Below the pieces are notes generated by a model. That model saw only the letters and a program-made list of their open reading frames with translations. It was not told where the DNA came from and did no database searches. This document shows, one piece after another, positions 6,273-14,646 of a DNA stretch of 15,751 nucleotides. Origin of the DNA: GCA-2733415 sp049614485 (GTDB lineage Bacteria; Bacteroidota; Bacteroidia; Flavobacteriales; Flavobacteriaceae); assembly GCA_049614485.1 (NCBI GenBank), contig JBMZDR010000034.1, positions 1 through 15,751 on the forward strand, written 5' to 3'. The stretch's first letter is position 1, and each line of letters begins with the position of its first letter. Position numbers and translations under genes: made by a program.

Positions 6273-7409
6273 CTAAGATATGTAATCTAATGGACTTTTA
6301 ATGGCTTGAATATATTTTATGGCTACCTGTGTGTATATTTCGGTTGTTTTGCTACTGCTATGACCAAGTAGTGTTTGTATGTATCTTAAATCAGTGTTGT
6401 TCTCAAGCAAATGAGTTGCAAAACTATGCCTTAAGATGTGTGGAGTTACTTTATGTGGTATGTTTGACCTCTCCGCAGCATTTTTTACAATTACAGCAAC
6501 ACTTGTTGGTGAGTATTTAGCCCCTTTTATGCCTTCAAATAAATAATGCTTTGGCTTCCATTGCTTACAATAAAGTCTTAAATCAGCTAACGTAGTTTCT
6601 GATAATACGGTGTACCTGTCTTTGTTTCCTTTTGCATGCTCAACCAAAATTAGCATGCGTTTACTGTCAATGTCACTGACTTTTAAATTAAGTAATTCAG
6701 ACCTGCGCAAACCAGCAGAGTAAAGCAATGAAATAATACATTTGTGTTTAAGGTTTGTAGTGTTGTTTAGTAATGATTTTACGTCATCAATACTAATCAC
6801 TTTCGGTAATTTAGTTTCTTTCCTAGGCCGTTCAATACCATAAAACCTGCTTGGCATATCAAGTACAATTTCATAATAAAACTTAATGCTGTTTACCATC
6901 TGATGCAAGTAGGAATTAGATAACTCCCTGTCGTGAAGCTCTTTTAAATAAGTGCGAATTTCTATTTCTGATAACTCATTTATCGGAATGTTTTTAAATC
7001 GATTTATAAATTTTTCAAATAATGAAATATATGTTTTTGCTGTATTAAATGCGTAGCGTTTTAATTCTAACTTTTCTAAATAAGCTTCCGGACAGGCCTT
7101 ATAATTAGGCGGTAAATTCCTTTTCCTGAAGGAATCAATATTTAATTTAGGATTCCCTTTTATTGGCTTGTCTTTAATGAATTGTCTGGTGTCAACCCAT
7201 GCTACACCTCTAAACGTATCAAATATTAGAGTTAAGTTTTCTTTAGTATTGTTAACGTAAACACTATTAAACTCATTACTCCATTTTGGGGTAGGTAACG
7301 TTTTAATGAGCTTCTGTATTAATGTATTTGGCTGAAATTGTATGCCAATCATTTTTTTACCATTAATCAGTAAATGTATAAGTGTGATATGTAGGTTTAA
7401 GTGATTCAT
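6273..7409 (-). CDS. Tyrosine recombinase/integrase, XerD-like Bacteroidota type
   Basis: This 378-residue enzyme breaks and rejoins DNA strands at specific sites. An N-terminal extension (about 1-100) of a kind seen in Bacteroidota recombinases precedes a SAM-like core-binding domain (about 105-190) and the catalytic domain (about 200-375). The full catalytic set is visible: R235 (GLRRSE), K260 (AKGNKDR), H324 and R327 (HILRH), H350 (LLGH) and Y359 (IYTQ). It ends SPLDYIS, recalling the SPLD end of integron integrases. However, only about 58 residues separate KDR from HxxR, leaving no room for the extra IntI-specific domain, so it is not a canonical IntI. It is transcribed towards the cassette array; its 3' end lies 40 bp from a site core. 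The start at 7409 is the longest; M20 is possible. Activity on the sites is inferred. Confidence 0.9.
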   Translation of the reverse strand: MNHLNLHITLIHLLINGKKMIGIQFQPNTLIQKLIKTLPTPKWSNEFNSVYVNNTKENLTLIFDTFRGVAWVDTRQFIKDKPIKGNPKLNIDSFRKRNLPPNYKACPEAYLEKLELKRYAFNTAKTYISLFEKFINRFKNIPINELSEIEIRTYLKELHDRELSNSYLHQMVNSIKFYYEIVLDMPSRFYGIERPRKETKLPKVISIDDVKSLLNNTTNLKHKCIISLLYSAGLRRSELLNLKVSDIDSKRMLILVEHAKGNKDRYTVLSETTLADLRLYCKQWKPKHYLFEGIKGAKYSPTSVAVIVKNAAERSNIPHKVTPHILRHSFATHLLENNTDLRYIQTLLGHSSSKTTEIYTQVAIKYIQAIKSPLDYIS

Positions 7410-7441
7410 ATATAAGTATATAATATTACAAAAAAGAAAAG

Positions 7442-7500
7442 GTATAATGTAAATTATACGTATATTTATACGTAAAAAAATACGTTTAATATTATTATAC
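7442..7500. promoter_or_regulatory. Palindrome-rich divergent control region
   Basis: Between the divergent recombinase and zinc-ribbon genes, GTATAAT (7442-7448) faces ATTATAC (7453-7459), followed by repeats of TATACGTA (7456-7463 and 7467-7474) and TACGTTTA (7481-7488). The last is one base from the -7 box TAnnTTTG and stands 16 bp before the ATG at 7505. Symmetrical repeats here could bind a repressor or the recombinase itself. Confidence 0.35.
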
Positions 7501-7504
7501 GGTT

Positions 7505-7882
7505 ATGGAACGTTTGTGTTTGTCATGTGATAAAAAATTAGAAGGAAGGATTGATAAGCTATTTTGTTCGCCTTATTGTAAAACGTCTTTTCACTACCTT
7601 AAAAACAAATCTAAAGCTAAAACAAGATTTCAAATAGTTGACGCACAACTGAAGCGTAATAGAACAGTGCTAAAACATTTTCATAAAGTTGGCAAGACAA
7701 CTATTTTAAAAGAGGAGTTACTAGCAAAGGGCTTTAATCCAAACTACTTTACAAATTATTGGAAAAACAAAACAAATGATGTTTACTTATTTTGTTATGA
7801 GTATGGTTTTTTATTATTAAAAGATGGTGTAAAAGAAAGGTACCTTATTGTAGATTGGCAAGAGTATATGGCGTATTCATAA
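7505..7882 (+). CDS. Small zinc-ribbon protein, unknown function
   Basis: This 125-residue protein has C5-x2-C8 and C21-x3-C25 at its N-terminus, enough for one zinc ribbon, followed by a basic stretch (about 27-60, rich in Lys/Arg). The remainder is an aromatic-rich domain (about 60-125) with no family I can name securely. The N-terminus resembles the DUF2116-type zinc ribbons common in Bacteroidota. It starts 95 bp from the recombinase start on the opposite strand, and the region between is palindromic, so shared control or a nucleic-acid-binding accessory role is possible but unproven. It is separated from menD by 115 bp and need not be functionally linked to it. Confidence 0.75.
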   Translation: MERLCLSCDKKLEGRIDKLFCSPYCKTSFHYLKNKSKAKTRFQIVDAQLKRNRTVLKHFHKVGKTTILKEELLAKGFNPNYFTNYWKNKTNDVYLFCYEYGFLLLKDGVKERYLIVDWQEYMAYS

Positions 7883-7934
7883 TAACTTTAAAAGAATACA
7901 TGTGTTAATTCAACAGCTTGTTTGCCATAAAATG

Positions 7935-7942
7935 TATCTTTG
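7935..7942 (+). promoter_or_regulatory. Bacteroidota-type -7 box upstream of menD
   Basis: TATCTTTG fits TAnnTTTG and ends 55 bp before the menD ATG. No well-spaced -33 TTTG was found; the TTTG at 7921-7924 is too close. Confidence 0.5.
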
Positions 7943-7997
7943 TGAGATGGTTTTAGATATGAAATTAAAATAATCCTTAGAAAATAAAGAGCTTTTA

Positions 7998-9749
7998 ATG
8001 AGTTACCCAAAAATACCATTAGCACAGCAAGTTATACAATTGTGTCATGCCAAGAACGTTCACCATGTGGTGATTTCTCCAGGAAGTAGAAATGCGCCTT
8101 TAACAATAGGGTTTTCTGCACATCCAACAATTAAAACATATAGTATAGTAGATGAGCGTTGTGCAGCGTTTTTAGCATTGGGTATGGCGCAACAACTTCA
8201 AAAGCCAGTTGCTGTTGTTTGCACCTCTGGTTCTGCCTTGTTAAATTATTACCCAGCAATTGCTGAAGCGTATTACAGTAATATTCCTCTAATTGTAATT
8301 TCTGCCGATAGGCCAAAACATTTAATTGATATAGGTGACGGGCAAACAATAAGACAAGAAAATATATTTGAAAAACATGTGTTGTTTTCGGCAAATTTAA
8401 AGCAAGGCTTAAATGAGAATGACGAACGATTTTCTCAGGAAACAGACATTCCTTCGTTTGTTCTAAATAAATTACTGGCACTTGATACCCCCCGTTTGCA
8501 AACAAACGAAAAACTGATAAACACCGCTATAAATATAGCCACAGCTCATAAAGGACCAGTGCATATTAATGTGCCATTTGCTGAGCCATTATATGAAACT
8601 CAAAATGAGTTTTCAGAAGATGTTAGCGTAATAGCTCCAGAAGTTCAATCAAAATCCATTGATACGTTGGCGTTTAAAACGTTTGTTGAAACTTGGAATA
8701 AATCAAAAAAACGACTTGTTTTAGTTGGAGTCAATCTTCCAAATGCCATTGACCAACGTTATTTGGATTACTTAGGGAGTGATAACGCTACAGTAGTGTT
8801 TACGGAATCTACATCAAACATGCATCATGCTAATTTTTTTCCAAGTATAGATCAATTAATAGCCCCTCTAACAGAAGAAGAATTTACGGAATTACAACCC
8901 GACGTTTTACTAACACTAGGTGGATTAGTTGTGTCAAAAAAAATAAAAACCTTTTTAAGACATTACCAACCTAAGGCACATTACCATTTAGGAAATGAGA
9001 ATGGGTTAGATACATTTTTTTGTTTGAAACACCATTTTAAACATCAGGAGAACCTCTTTTTTAAAGCTTTTTTTAAAGAACAAACAAGCATAAAGAGTGA
9101 TTATCAATCAAAGTGGTTGTTGGAAAAATCAAAACGACTGGTGAAGCATAACGCATACTTAAAAACAATTCCATTCTCAGATTTTAAAGTCTTTGAAACG
9201 CTATTAAACCACATTCCTGCTCAAACACTATTGCATTTAAGTAACAGTTCTACTATTAGATACGTACAGTTGTTTAACTCCAACCCAACAGTCAATCAAT
9301 TTTGTAATAGAGGTACAAGTGGTATAGATGGTTCTACAAGTACAGCAATTGGTCATGCCATTGTTTCAAATACACAAAACATATTAATTACGGGCGATTT
9401 AAGTTTCTTTTATGATTCAAACGGATTATGGAATAATTACATTCCTAACAACTTTAGAATTATAGTTATTAATAATAGTGGTGGTGGTATTTTTAGAATA
9501 TTACCAGGGCAAAAAAACACCGAGAATTTTGAAACCTATTTTGAAACAAAGCATAATTTAACTGCAGCTCACTTGTGTAAAATGCACAATATAAACTACA
9601 AATCAGCTTCTAATGTAACGGCATTAAATTCTGAATTGGAATCCTTCTTTTTAGAAACAAATTCCCCAGCTCTTTTAGAGGTTTTTACGCCTAGAGAGTT
9701 GAATGATACAGTGTTGATTAATTACTTTAAATGTTTAGGAGAGAAATAA
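7998..9749 (+). CDS. menD: 2-succinyl-5-enolpyruvyl-6-hydroxy-3-cyclohexene-1-carboxylate synthase (MenD)
   Basis: MenD is the thiamine-diphosphate enzyme that joins 2-oxoglutarate (with loss of CO2) to isochorismate in menaquinone synthesis. The 583 residues are close to the family's usual length. The N-terminal pyrimidine-binding domain has SPGSRNAPL (27-35), the catalytic glutamate E53 in VDERCAAF, and TSGSALLNYYPAIAEA (76-91). The C-terminal pyrophosphate-binding domain has NRGTSGIDGSTSTA (437-450) and the metal/ThDP motif GDLSFFYDSNGLWNN (466-480), followed by NNSGGGIF. No key residue appears to be missing. The other men genes are not in the window. It stands alone between a zinc-ribbon gene and a DUF2853 gene, with its own -7 box. 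Confidence 0.97.
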   Translation: MSYPKIPLAQQVIQLCHAKNVHHVVISPGSRNAPLTIGFSAHPTIKTYSIVDERCAAFLALGMAQQLQKPVAVVCTSGSALLNYYPAIAEAYYSNIPLIVISADRPKHLIDIGDGQTIRQENIFEKHVLFSANLKQGLNENDERFSQETDIPSFVLNKLLALDTPRLQTNEKLINTAINIATAHKGPVHINVPFAEPLYETQNEFSEDVSVIAPEVQSKSIDTLAFKTFVETWNKSKKRLVLVGVNLPNAIDQRYLDYLGSDNATVVFTESTSNMHHANFFPSIDQLIAPLTEEEFTELQPDVLLTLGGLVVSKKIKTFLRHYQPKAHYHLGNENGLDTFFCLKHHFKHQENLFFKAFFKEQTSIKSDYQSKWLLEKSKRLVKHNAYLKTIPFSDFKVFETLLNHIPAQTLLHLSNSSTIRYVQLFNSNPTVNQFCNRGTSGIDGSTSTAIGHAIVSNTQNILITGDLSFFYDSNGLWNNYIPNNFRIIVINNSGGGIFRILPGQKNTENFETYFETKHNLTAAHLCKMHNINYKSASNVTALNSELESFFLETNSPALLEVFTPRELNDTVLINYFKCLGEK

Positions 9750-9782
9750 CTAAGTGCAATTTTTTTTTTAGTTATAAATTAT

Positions 9783-9790
9783 TATATTTG
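9783..9790 (+). promoter_or_regulatory. Bacteroidota-type -7 box of the DUF2853 gene
   Basis: TATATTTG matches TAnnTTTG and lies 30 bp before the ATG at 9821, after an A/T-rich run. The -33 element is not clear. Confidence 0.55.
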
Positions 9791-9820
9791 GGAGAACACT
9801 AATAAAAACAAACTAATATT

Positions 9821-10162
9821 ATGAGTAAAAGAGACGAATTAATTCAAAAATACGCTGCTGATTTAAAAGATAAATGTAGTGTAAGTGCTGATATGGATTT
9901 ATTAACTAAAGTAGTGATTGGTTGTGGCCCTTCTATTTATAATAAAGATGCTTCTACAGTTTCAGGTACTGATGAAAAAGAATTAGCAACTGTTAAAAAC
10001 AATTTCTTAATTAAAAAGTTAGGATTGAGTGATGGTGCTGATTTAGACAAAGGAATTGACGCTGTAATGGAAAAGTACGGACGCTCTAACAGGAATAAGT
10101 ATAGAGCAGTAGTGTATTATTTATTAACAGTACATTTTAAAAAGCAATCAGTTTACAACTAG
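9821..10162 (+). CDS. DUF2853 family protein
   Basis: This 113-residue soluble protein matches the DUF2853 family along its full length. It has an N-terminal MSKRDELIQKYAADLK, a central DMDLLTKVVIGCGPSIYNKDAS (residues 24-45) and a C-terminal YGRSNRNKYRAVVYYLLT block ending in HFKK. The family is small, mostly helical and of unknown function; there is no signal peptide or membrane segment. It has its own -7 box 30 bp upstream and a strong terminator about 20 bp downstream, so it is probably transcribed as a single gene. Nothing in the context suggests a role. Confidence 0.93.
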   Translation: MSKRDELIQKYAADLKDKCSVSADMDLLTKVVIGCGPSIYNKDASTVSGTDEKELATVKNNFLIKKLGLSDGADLDKGIDAVMEKYGRSNRNKYRAVVYYLLTVHFKKQSVYN

Positions 10163-10182
10163 TAAATTGAAAATTATATTTT

Positions 10183-10213
10183 AAAAGCGCTCCTAATATG
10201 AGCGCTTTTTTTT
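10183..10213 (+). terminator. Intrinsic terminator after the DUF2853 gene
   Basis: The arms 10183-10192 and 10200-10209 form a 10-bp stem with a GC-rich centre (AGCGCTC/GAGCGCT), a 7-nt loop and a T-run to 10213. Confidence 0.9.
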
Positions 10214-10261
10214 GTTCGTAATTTAAAAGAAACTAATAGACCTCTAAAACTCAAAAAGACT

Positions 10262-10269
10262 TACTTTTG
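10262..10269 (+). promoter_or_regulatory. Bacteroidota-type -7 box of the S1-domain gene
   Basis: TACTTTTG matches TAnnTTTG and lies 19 bp before the ATG at 10289, implying a very short leader. Confidence 0.6.
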
Positions 10270-10288
10270 CACTTAGTAAATTAGGATT

Positions 10289-11140
10289 ATGGAATTAGGA
10301 AGAGTAAACAGACTAGAAATTGATAGAGATACACCACCAGGATTATTCTTATTGGATGAAGAAGGTAATGATGTATTGTTACCAGGGAAATATATCCCAG
10401 AATCATTTGAAATAGGCCAGTTGCTTGATGTGTTTATTTATTTGGATAATGAAGAACGATTAATTGCTACAACAGAAATGCCTTACATTCAGTTAGGTGA
10501 ATTTGGATGGTTGCGTGTTAATCAAGTAACACGTTATGGCGCATTTTTAGACCTAGGAATAGAAAAAGATTTATTTGTGCCATTTAATGAGCAAGCAAGA
10601 CCAATGCAAGCAGGTAAAAGCTATTTGGTGTACATGTTTTTAGATGATAAAACCGATAGATTAGTAGGAACCAGTAAAATAAATAAGTATTTATCAAATG
10701 AACAGTTAACTGTCAAAGAGTTTGATGAAGTTGATATTGTCGTGTCTCACATGACAGATATTGGAATTAATGTGATCATTAATCAATTGCATAAAGGATT
10801 GGTTTATGAAGATCAGGTTTATAAAGATGTTAGAGTAGGTGATGTGATGACTGGGTATATTAAAAAAATTCGTCCAGGAAACAAAATAGACGTGTCTTTT
10901 CAGCAAATAGGATATAGAAATATAGAACCAAACGCACAATTCATTTTAAACGAATTAAAGAAGAATGATGGGTTTTTAGGCCTGACAGACAAATCAAACC
11001 CAGAAATTATTAAGCAATTAGTACAAATGAGTAAAAAGACCTTTAAAAAGGCTATAGGCTCATTGTATAAGGATAAAGTGATTACTATTGAAGCAGATGG
11101 GATTCATTTGGTAGAAGATGTTGAACAAGACTTTGAATAG
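10289..11140 (+). CDS. S1-domain RNA-binding protein, CvfB/YitL family
   Basis: This 283-residue cytoplasmic protein has the layout of the CvfB/YitL family. An N-terminal OB-like S1 module (about 1-60) is followed by a second S1 repeat with GWLRVNQVTRYGAFLDLG (about 74-91) and FVPFNEQ. A third S1-like region lies around 140-210 (GDVMTGYIKKIRPGNKIDVS). The C-terminal winged-helix-like part (about 215-275) contains LNELKKNDGFLGLTDKS and SKKTFKKAIGSLYKD. Some databases call flavobacterial members GntR-like because of the winged helix. Family members bind RNA and affect gene expression in Firmicutes; the target here is unknown. It converges on dnaN, with a shared bidirectional terminator between. 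Confidence 0.9.
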   Translation: MELGRVNRLEIDRDTPPGLFLLDEEGNDVLLPGKYIPESFEIGQLLDVFIYLDNEERLIATTEMPYIQLGEFGWLRVNQVTRYGAFLDLGIEKDLFVPFNEQARPMQAGKSYLVYMFLDDKTDRLVGTSKINKYLSNEQLTVKEFDEVDIVVSHMTDIGINVIINQLHKGLVYEDQVYKDVRVGDVMTGYIKKIRPGNKIDVSFQQIGYRNIEPNAQFILNELKKNDGFLGLTDKSNPEIIKQLVQMSKKTFKKAIGSLYKDKVITIEADGIHLVEDVEQDFE

Positions 11141-11166
11141 TAAAACCATACTCAGACTTTGTTAAA

Positions 11167-11205
11167 CTAAAAAGAGGACTTACGTGATGTAAGTCCTCTT
11201 TTTAG
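11167..11205. terminator. Bidirectional terminator between the S1-domain gene and dnaN
   Basis: A perfect 17-bp inverted repeat (11167-11183 with 11189-11205) has a 5-nt loop. A-runs on the left and T-runs on the right give U-tracts on both strands, serving the two convergent genes. Confidence 0.93.
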
Positions 11206-11224
11206 TTTTGGTTGGTTATTGGTA

Positions 11225-12343
11225 TTAGTTATTTAACATTACAGGCATTACAAGCATGGTAATTTGCTCACCTTCATCTAAGCCATCAATAGGAGTTAAG
11301 ATTCCTGCTCTGTTTGGTAAACTCATTTCTAAAGACACATCATCAGATGTTAAGTTGTTTAACATTTCAGTTAAAAAACGTGAGTTGAAGCCTATTTGTA
11401 AATCATCACCTTGATAATCACAAGTTAAACGTTCTTCTGCTTTGTTTGAGTAATCAATATCTTCTGCAGATATATTTAACTCTGCACCAGCAATTTTTAA
11501 ACGAATTTGGTGCGTTGTTTTATTTGAGAAAATAGACACACGCTTCACAGAGTTTAAAAACTGATTTCTCGCAATAGTTAATTGGTTTGGATTTTCTTTC
11601 GGAATTACCGCTTCGTAATTTGGGTATTTTCCATCAATTAAACGACAAACCAAGTCAATGTTATCAAAAGTAAATCTTGCGTTAGATTCATTGTATTCCA
11701 TTGTAACATCACTATCACTCCCAGCTAAAATTCCTTTTAATAAGTTTAAAGGTTTTTTAGGCATTATGAACTCTGCAGTTTCTGAAGCAGTAACATCTGT
11801 ACGTTGGTACTTTACTAACTTATGAGCATCAGTAGCTACAAAGGTTAAGTTTTCTGTAGAGAATTGAAAAAACACACCGCTCATCACAGGTCGTAAATCG
11901 TCATTTCCAGCTGCAAAAATTGTTTTACTAATAGCTGTAGCTAGTATATCACCTGTAAATAGTGTTTTGCTAGGATTATCTAAAGATACTGATTTAGGAA
12001 ACTCTTCGCCGTTTGCATACGCTAAGGCGTATTTACCATGATTAGAACTAATTTCAACAGTATTATTATCTTCAATAATAAATGTTAAAGGTTGCTCAGG
12101 GAAAGTTTTTAAAGTGTCTAAAAGTAATCTTGCAGGTATGGCAACACTACCATTTGATTCAGACTCTACTTCTAAAGTAGATGACATTGTTGTTTCTAAA
12201 TCACTTGCAGAAACAACTAATGTTGATTGTTTTAGCTCAAACAAAAAGTTATCTAAAATAGGTAATGTGTTATTGCTATTAATAACGCCTCCAAGAATTT
12301 GAAGTTGTTTCAATAAGTATGAACTTGAAACTATAAATTTCAT
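11225..12343 (-). CDS. dnaN: DNA polymerase III beta subunit (sliding clamp)
   Basis: The beta clamp forms the ring that tethers the replicative polymerase to DNA. The 372 residues match family length and cover three clamp domains. The protein begins MKFIVSSSYLLKQLQ. It carries the family's TLPILDNFLFE (residues 26-36), SDLETTM (47-53), PARLLLDTLK (70-79), a central TDAHKLVKYQR block, and ends TMLVMPVMLNN. It is the last gene of the leftward gld cluster, 96 bp after gldG, with its own -7 box, and ends at the bidirectional terminator. No dnaA or origin is seen in the window. Confidence 0.98.
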   Translation of the reverse strand: MKFIVSSSYLLKQLQILGGVINSNNTLPILDNFLFELKQSTLVVSASDLETTMSSTLEVESESNGSVAIPARLLLDTLKTFPEQPLTFIIEDNNTVEISSNHGKYALAYANGEEFPKSVSLDNPSKTLFTGDILATAISKTIFAAGNDDLRPVMSGVFFQFSTENLTFVATDAHKLVKYQRTDVTASETAEFIMPKKPLNLLKGILAGSDSDVTMEYNESNARFTFDNIDLVCRLIDGKYPNYEAVIPKENPNQLTIARNQFLNSVKRVSIFSNKTTHQIRLKIAGAELNISAEDIDYSNKAEERLTCDYQGDDLQIGFNSRFLTEMLNNLTSDDVSLEMSLPNRAGILTPIDGLDEGEQITMLVMPVMLNN

Positions 12344-12369
12344 TTTGATTTCTTTTTTTATACGAATTA

Positions 12370-12377
12370 CAAATATA
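12370..12377 (-). promoter_or_regulatory. Bacteroidota-type -7 box of dnaN
   Basis: On minus, TATATTTG matches TAnnTTTG and lies 26 bp before the dnaN ATG, within the 96-bp gap after gldG. dnaN can therefore probably be transcribed separately from gldFG. Confidence 0.55.
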
Positions 12378-12439
12378 TCTTAATTACTTGGAAATAAGAA
12401 AGAATGTTATTAACAAGATTGCTTGTTTTTCAACAAAAA

Positions 12440-14095
12440 CTAGCTGTATTTACGCCTTCTGATGTAAGTATATATAATTCCGAAAATAGCTAATAACAGA
12501 AGTGGTAATAAAATGTTTAGTAATTGCCATTTTGTTTTCTCCTTAGCAACACGTTCAACATCTAAAAATGGGATTTTCACCTCTTTATTTCTCACGCTAA
12601 TTAATCCGGTATCATCAAGTAGATAATTAACGGCATTTAATAAAAACTCTTTGTTTCCGTAGTTTTGCTGTGTCCATTTATCATAACCTAAAGGTAATGG
12701 TTTTCCTCTGTCCATTTGATTTTTTATCACATCACCGTCGGCAACTACAATCATTTTAGCCGGTTGGTTTTCATCGTTATGATTCTTATATTCAAAAGGC
12801 TTTACTCTGTTTTTATAAGTAGAAGTGAAGTTGCCTTCTAATAATGCTGCAAGTGTTAGGTTTTGTTTTTTAAACGATTCAACATTTGGTTTGCTGCTAA
12901 TTTCGTTTAAGCTAATAATTTTAGGCATACCAACTGTTGCAGAAACTTGCGAGCTTTGTAATAACGGTGTTTTTTTTATATTAATCCCCTGTTTTACAAG
13001 ATCAATAGTGTTAGCAAATTCAAACTTTACTGGGTTGATGTTGTTTACAATGGCATGTTTTATTTTTGGGATAACCACAGGGTTATATAGCCATGGGTAA
13101 CGATTTGGCTGATTGTTAGAGTCTAATAAAACAATATCTGAAGCATACATGTCTTTTACCAGAACAGGATTTACTCTGAAACCGTACTGAAAAAACATAT
13201 CCTTTAAGTTTAGATCTTTGCCTAGGGCTAAGGTTTGTCCCTTTTCAGATATGCTATCCATTTCGGCGTGTACAGCATCTATAAGCCAAAGCGACTTTCC
13301 ACCGTTTATTGTGTATTGATCTAAAGCGTATTTCTGATTGTCAGAAAATGGTTTTTGTGGTTTAGCGCTTAATAATAAATCTAATTTTTGAAGATTTTTA
13401 AGTGTTTCAACGGGTTTTGTATTGGCAGAGTCTAGCGCTACAGGAATGATGTGGTAATTGCGTTCTAGTGTGTTTAAGAAGTCATAAACATATTTGCTTT
13501 CCAATTGATCATTACCAATTAAGACTCCAATTGTTTTTGATTTTTCGGCGATAACTTCTTTAAAGGCACTTGCGAATGCATATTCTAAATGCTGTACAGA
13601 ATTGTTTACTCTGTCAATTGCGTTTCTAGAATTTGTTTTTATTAACGATACTTTTGATACTTTTTTATCGTGGTTTATAACGGCCCAAGGAAAAATAACT
13701 TCTTGAGATGTTTTTCCGTTTTCTTTAACATCAATTCTTAAAGCAGGCATGCCGTACTTTTCCATTTCTGATGTCAGTACATTTATGTCTGGATTTTCGT
13801 CTTTTGGGTTTACGTAAGAAATGATTATATTATCATTTACTTCTGTAAACTCTTCTAATAATTGTTTTGTTTCTGTTTGTAAACGTTTGAATTCTGAAGG
13901 CATCTCTCCAGTTAAAAAAACATCTACATAGATAGGTTCGTCAGTAATAACTGTTTTTTTTGAGGCTTCAGATAAGGTGTATCTACCGTCTTCAGTAATA
14001 TCTAATCGCGAGTATGTTTTGGAGGCTAAAAAATTAACACCAAGCACGATTATTAAGGCAATAAATGCTTTTATAATGTTGTTTTTTAGAGTCAT
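12440..14095 (-). CDS. gldG: Gliding motility ABC transporter component GldG
   Basis: GldG is the large component that works with permease GldF (and ATPase GldA elsewhere) in flavobacterial gliding. The 551 residues show an N-terminal membrane segment (about 8-25), the family start SRLDITEDGRYTLSE (29-43), and a long extracytoplasmic domain with the GldG/ABC_transp_aux features (LIGNDQLE, LWLIDAVHAEMDS, YPWLYNPVV). A C-terminal membrane anchor (about 525-545) ends in RRRKYS. The start codon overlaps the upstream gene's stop by four bases (ATGA), implying translational coupling. In many flavobacteria gldF and gldG are adjacent; here one gene lies between them. Presence of gldFG suggests gliding or surface-adhesin transport but does not prove motility. 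Confidence 0.95.
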   Translation of the reverse strand: MTLKNNIIKAFIALIIVLGVNFLASKTYSRLDITEDGRYTLSEASKKTVITDEPIYVDVFLTGEMPSEFKRLQTETKQLLEEFTEVNDNIIISYVNPKDENPDINVLTSEMEKYGMPALRIDVKENGKTSQEVIFPWAVINHDKKVSKVSLIKTNSRNAIDRVNNSVQHLEYAFASAFKEVIAEKSKTIGVLIGNDQLESKYVYDFLNTLERNYHIIPVALDSANTKPVETLKNLQKLDLLLSAKPQKPFSDNQKYALDQYTINGGKSLWLIDAVHAEMDSISEKGQTLALGKDLNLKDMFFQYGFRVNPVLVKDMYASDIVLLDSNNQPNRYPWLYNPVVIPKIKHAIVNNINPVKFEFANTIDLVKQGINIKKTPLLQSSQVSATVGMPKIISLNEISSKPNVESFKKQNLTLAALLEGNFTSTYKNRVKPFEYKNHNDENQPAKMIVVADGDVIKNQMDRGKPLPLGYDKWTQQNYGNKEFLLNAVNYLLDDTGLISVRNKEVKIPFLDVERVAKEKTKWQLLNILLPLLLLAIFGIIYTYIRRRKYS

Positions 14096-14646
14096 TTTTT
14101 TGTGTTAAATCTGGTGTTAATAGAGTCAAGTTTTTTGTTTGATTCTTCTTTTTTGTTGTCAAAATGATATTCTGCTTGTGATAATTTCACAGCACTTACT
14201 TTGTTGTTTGTGAACGTAATTTCTACATCTTCTTTAGTATCTTGAAAAGCTCCTGGTATTAATCCTAATCCGTAGTTCCATACATCTGGGTCAAAATCTT
14301 TATTGGTGTCATTCCAGCTTAACCACTGTACTTTTCCTAACAATTGTGCTACGTCTTCTTTTGATTTTCCAATTAAAAAATTTGTAGCAATCATATTGTC
14401 AATCATCTCATAACGTAAGCCTGGTTTTTCACGCCATATTTCACTGTCAAATTGCTTTTGATGGTGGTATGGTAAAAATATGGTTGAAATTGGGTACCAT
14501 ATATAGAAGTAGGCTAGTGGTGTTATGACTATTGCTAAAATGATGTTTAGCCATTTTCGTTTATTATCAATAGTGTTTAAAAATAAAAACAATAATACTG
14601 CAATTATGATGCATGATATAATCAATATAGGGGTGAAAATCATCAT
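14092..14646 (-). CDS. Small membrane protein with BamE/SmpA-like domain, between gldF and gldG
   Basis: This 184-residue protein has two membrane segments (about 5-24 and 33-53). The rest of the chain, about 65-184, contains the block NFLIGKSKEDVAQLLGK (89-105), then WNYGL (123-127) and VEITFTNNKVSAV (141-153). That pattern, a helix with DV..LLG followed by strands ending in F.N.KV, is typical of BamE/SmpA-like beta-lactamase-inhibitor-fold domains. The charged C-terminus (163-184) is probably disordered. Its start overlaps the gldF stop by one base and its stop overlaps the gldG start by four, so the three genes must be one transcriptional unit. A role in assembling or regulating the GldFG complex is inferred from position only. 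Confidence 0.85.
   Translation of the reverse strand: MMIFTPILIISCIIIAVLLFLFLNTIDNKRKWLNIILAIVITPLAYFYIWYPISTIFLPYHHQKQFDSEIWREKPGLRYEMIDNMIATNFLIGKSKEDVAQLLGKVQWLSWNDTNKDFDPDVWNYGLGLIPGAFQDTKEDVEITFTNNKVSAVKLSQAEYHFDNKKEESNKKLDSINTRFNTKK

Noticed and set aside
6273..7409. Canonical integron integrase (IntI)
   Set aside because: The SPLD C-terminus is suggestive, but the spacing between KDR and HxxR is too short for the IntI-specific extra domain.
8131..8505. Minus-strand 124-codon frame inside menD
   Set aside because: It lies fully within the well-supported menD gene and resembles no family; likewise the plus-strand frames within the lipoprotein, dnaN, gldG and gldF genes are shadows.
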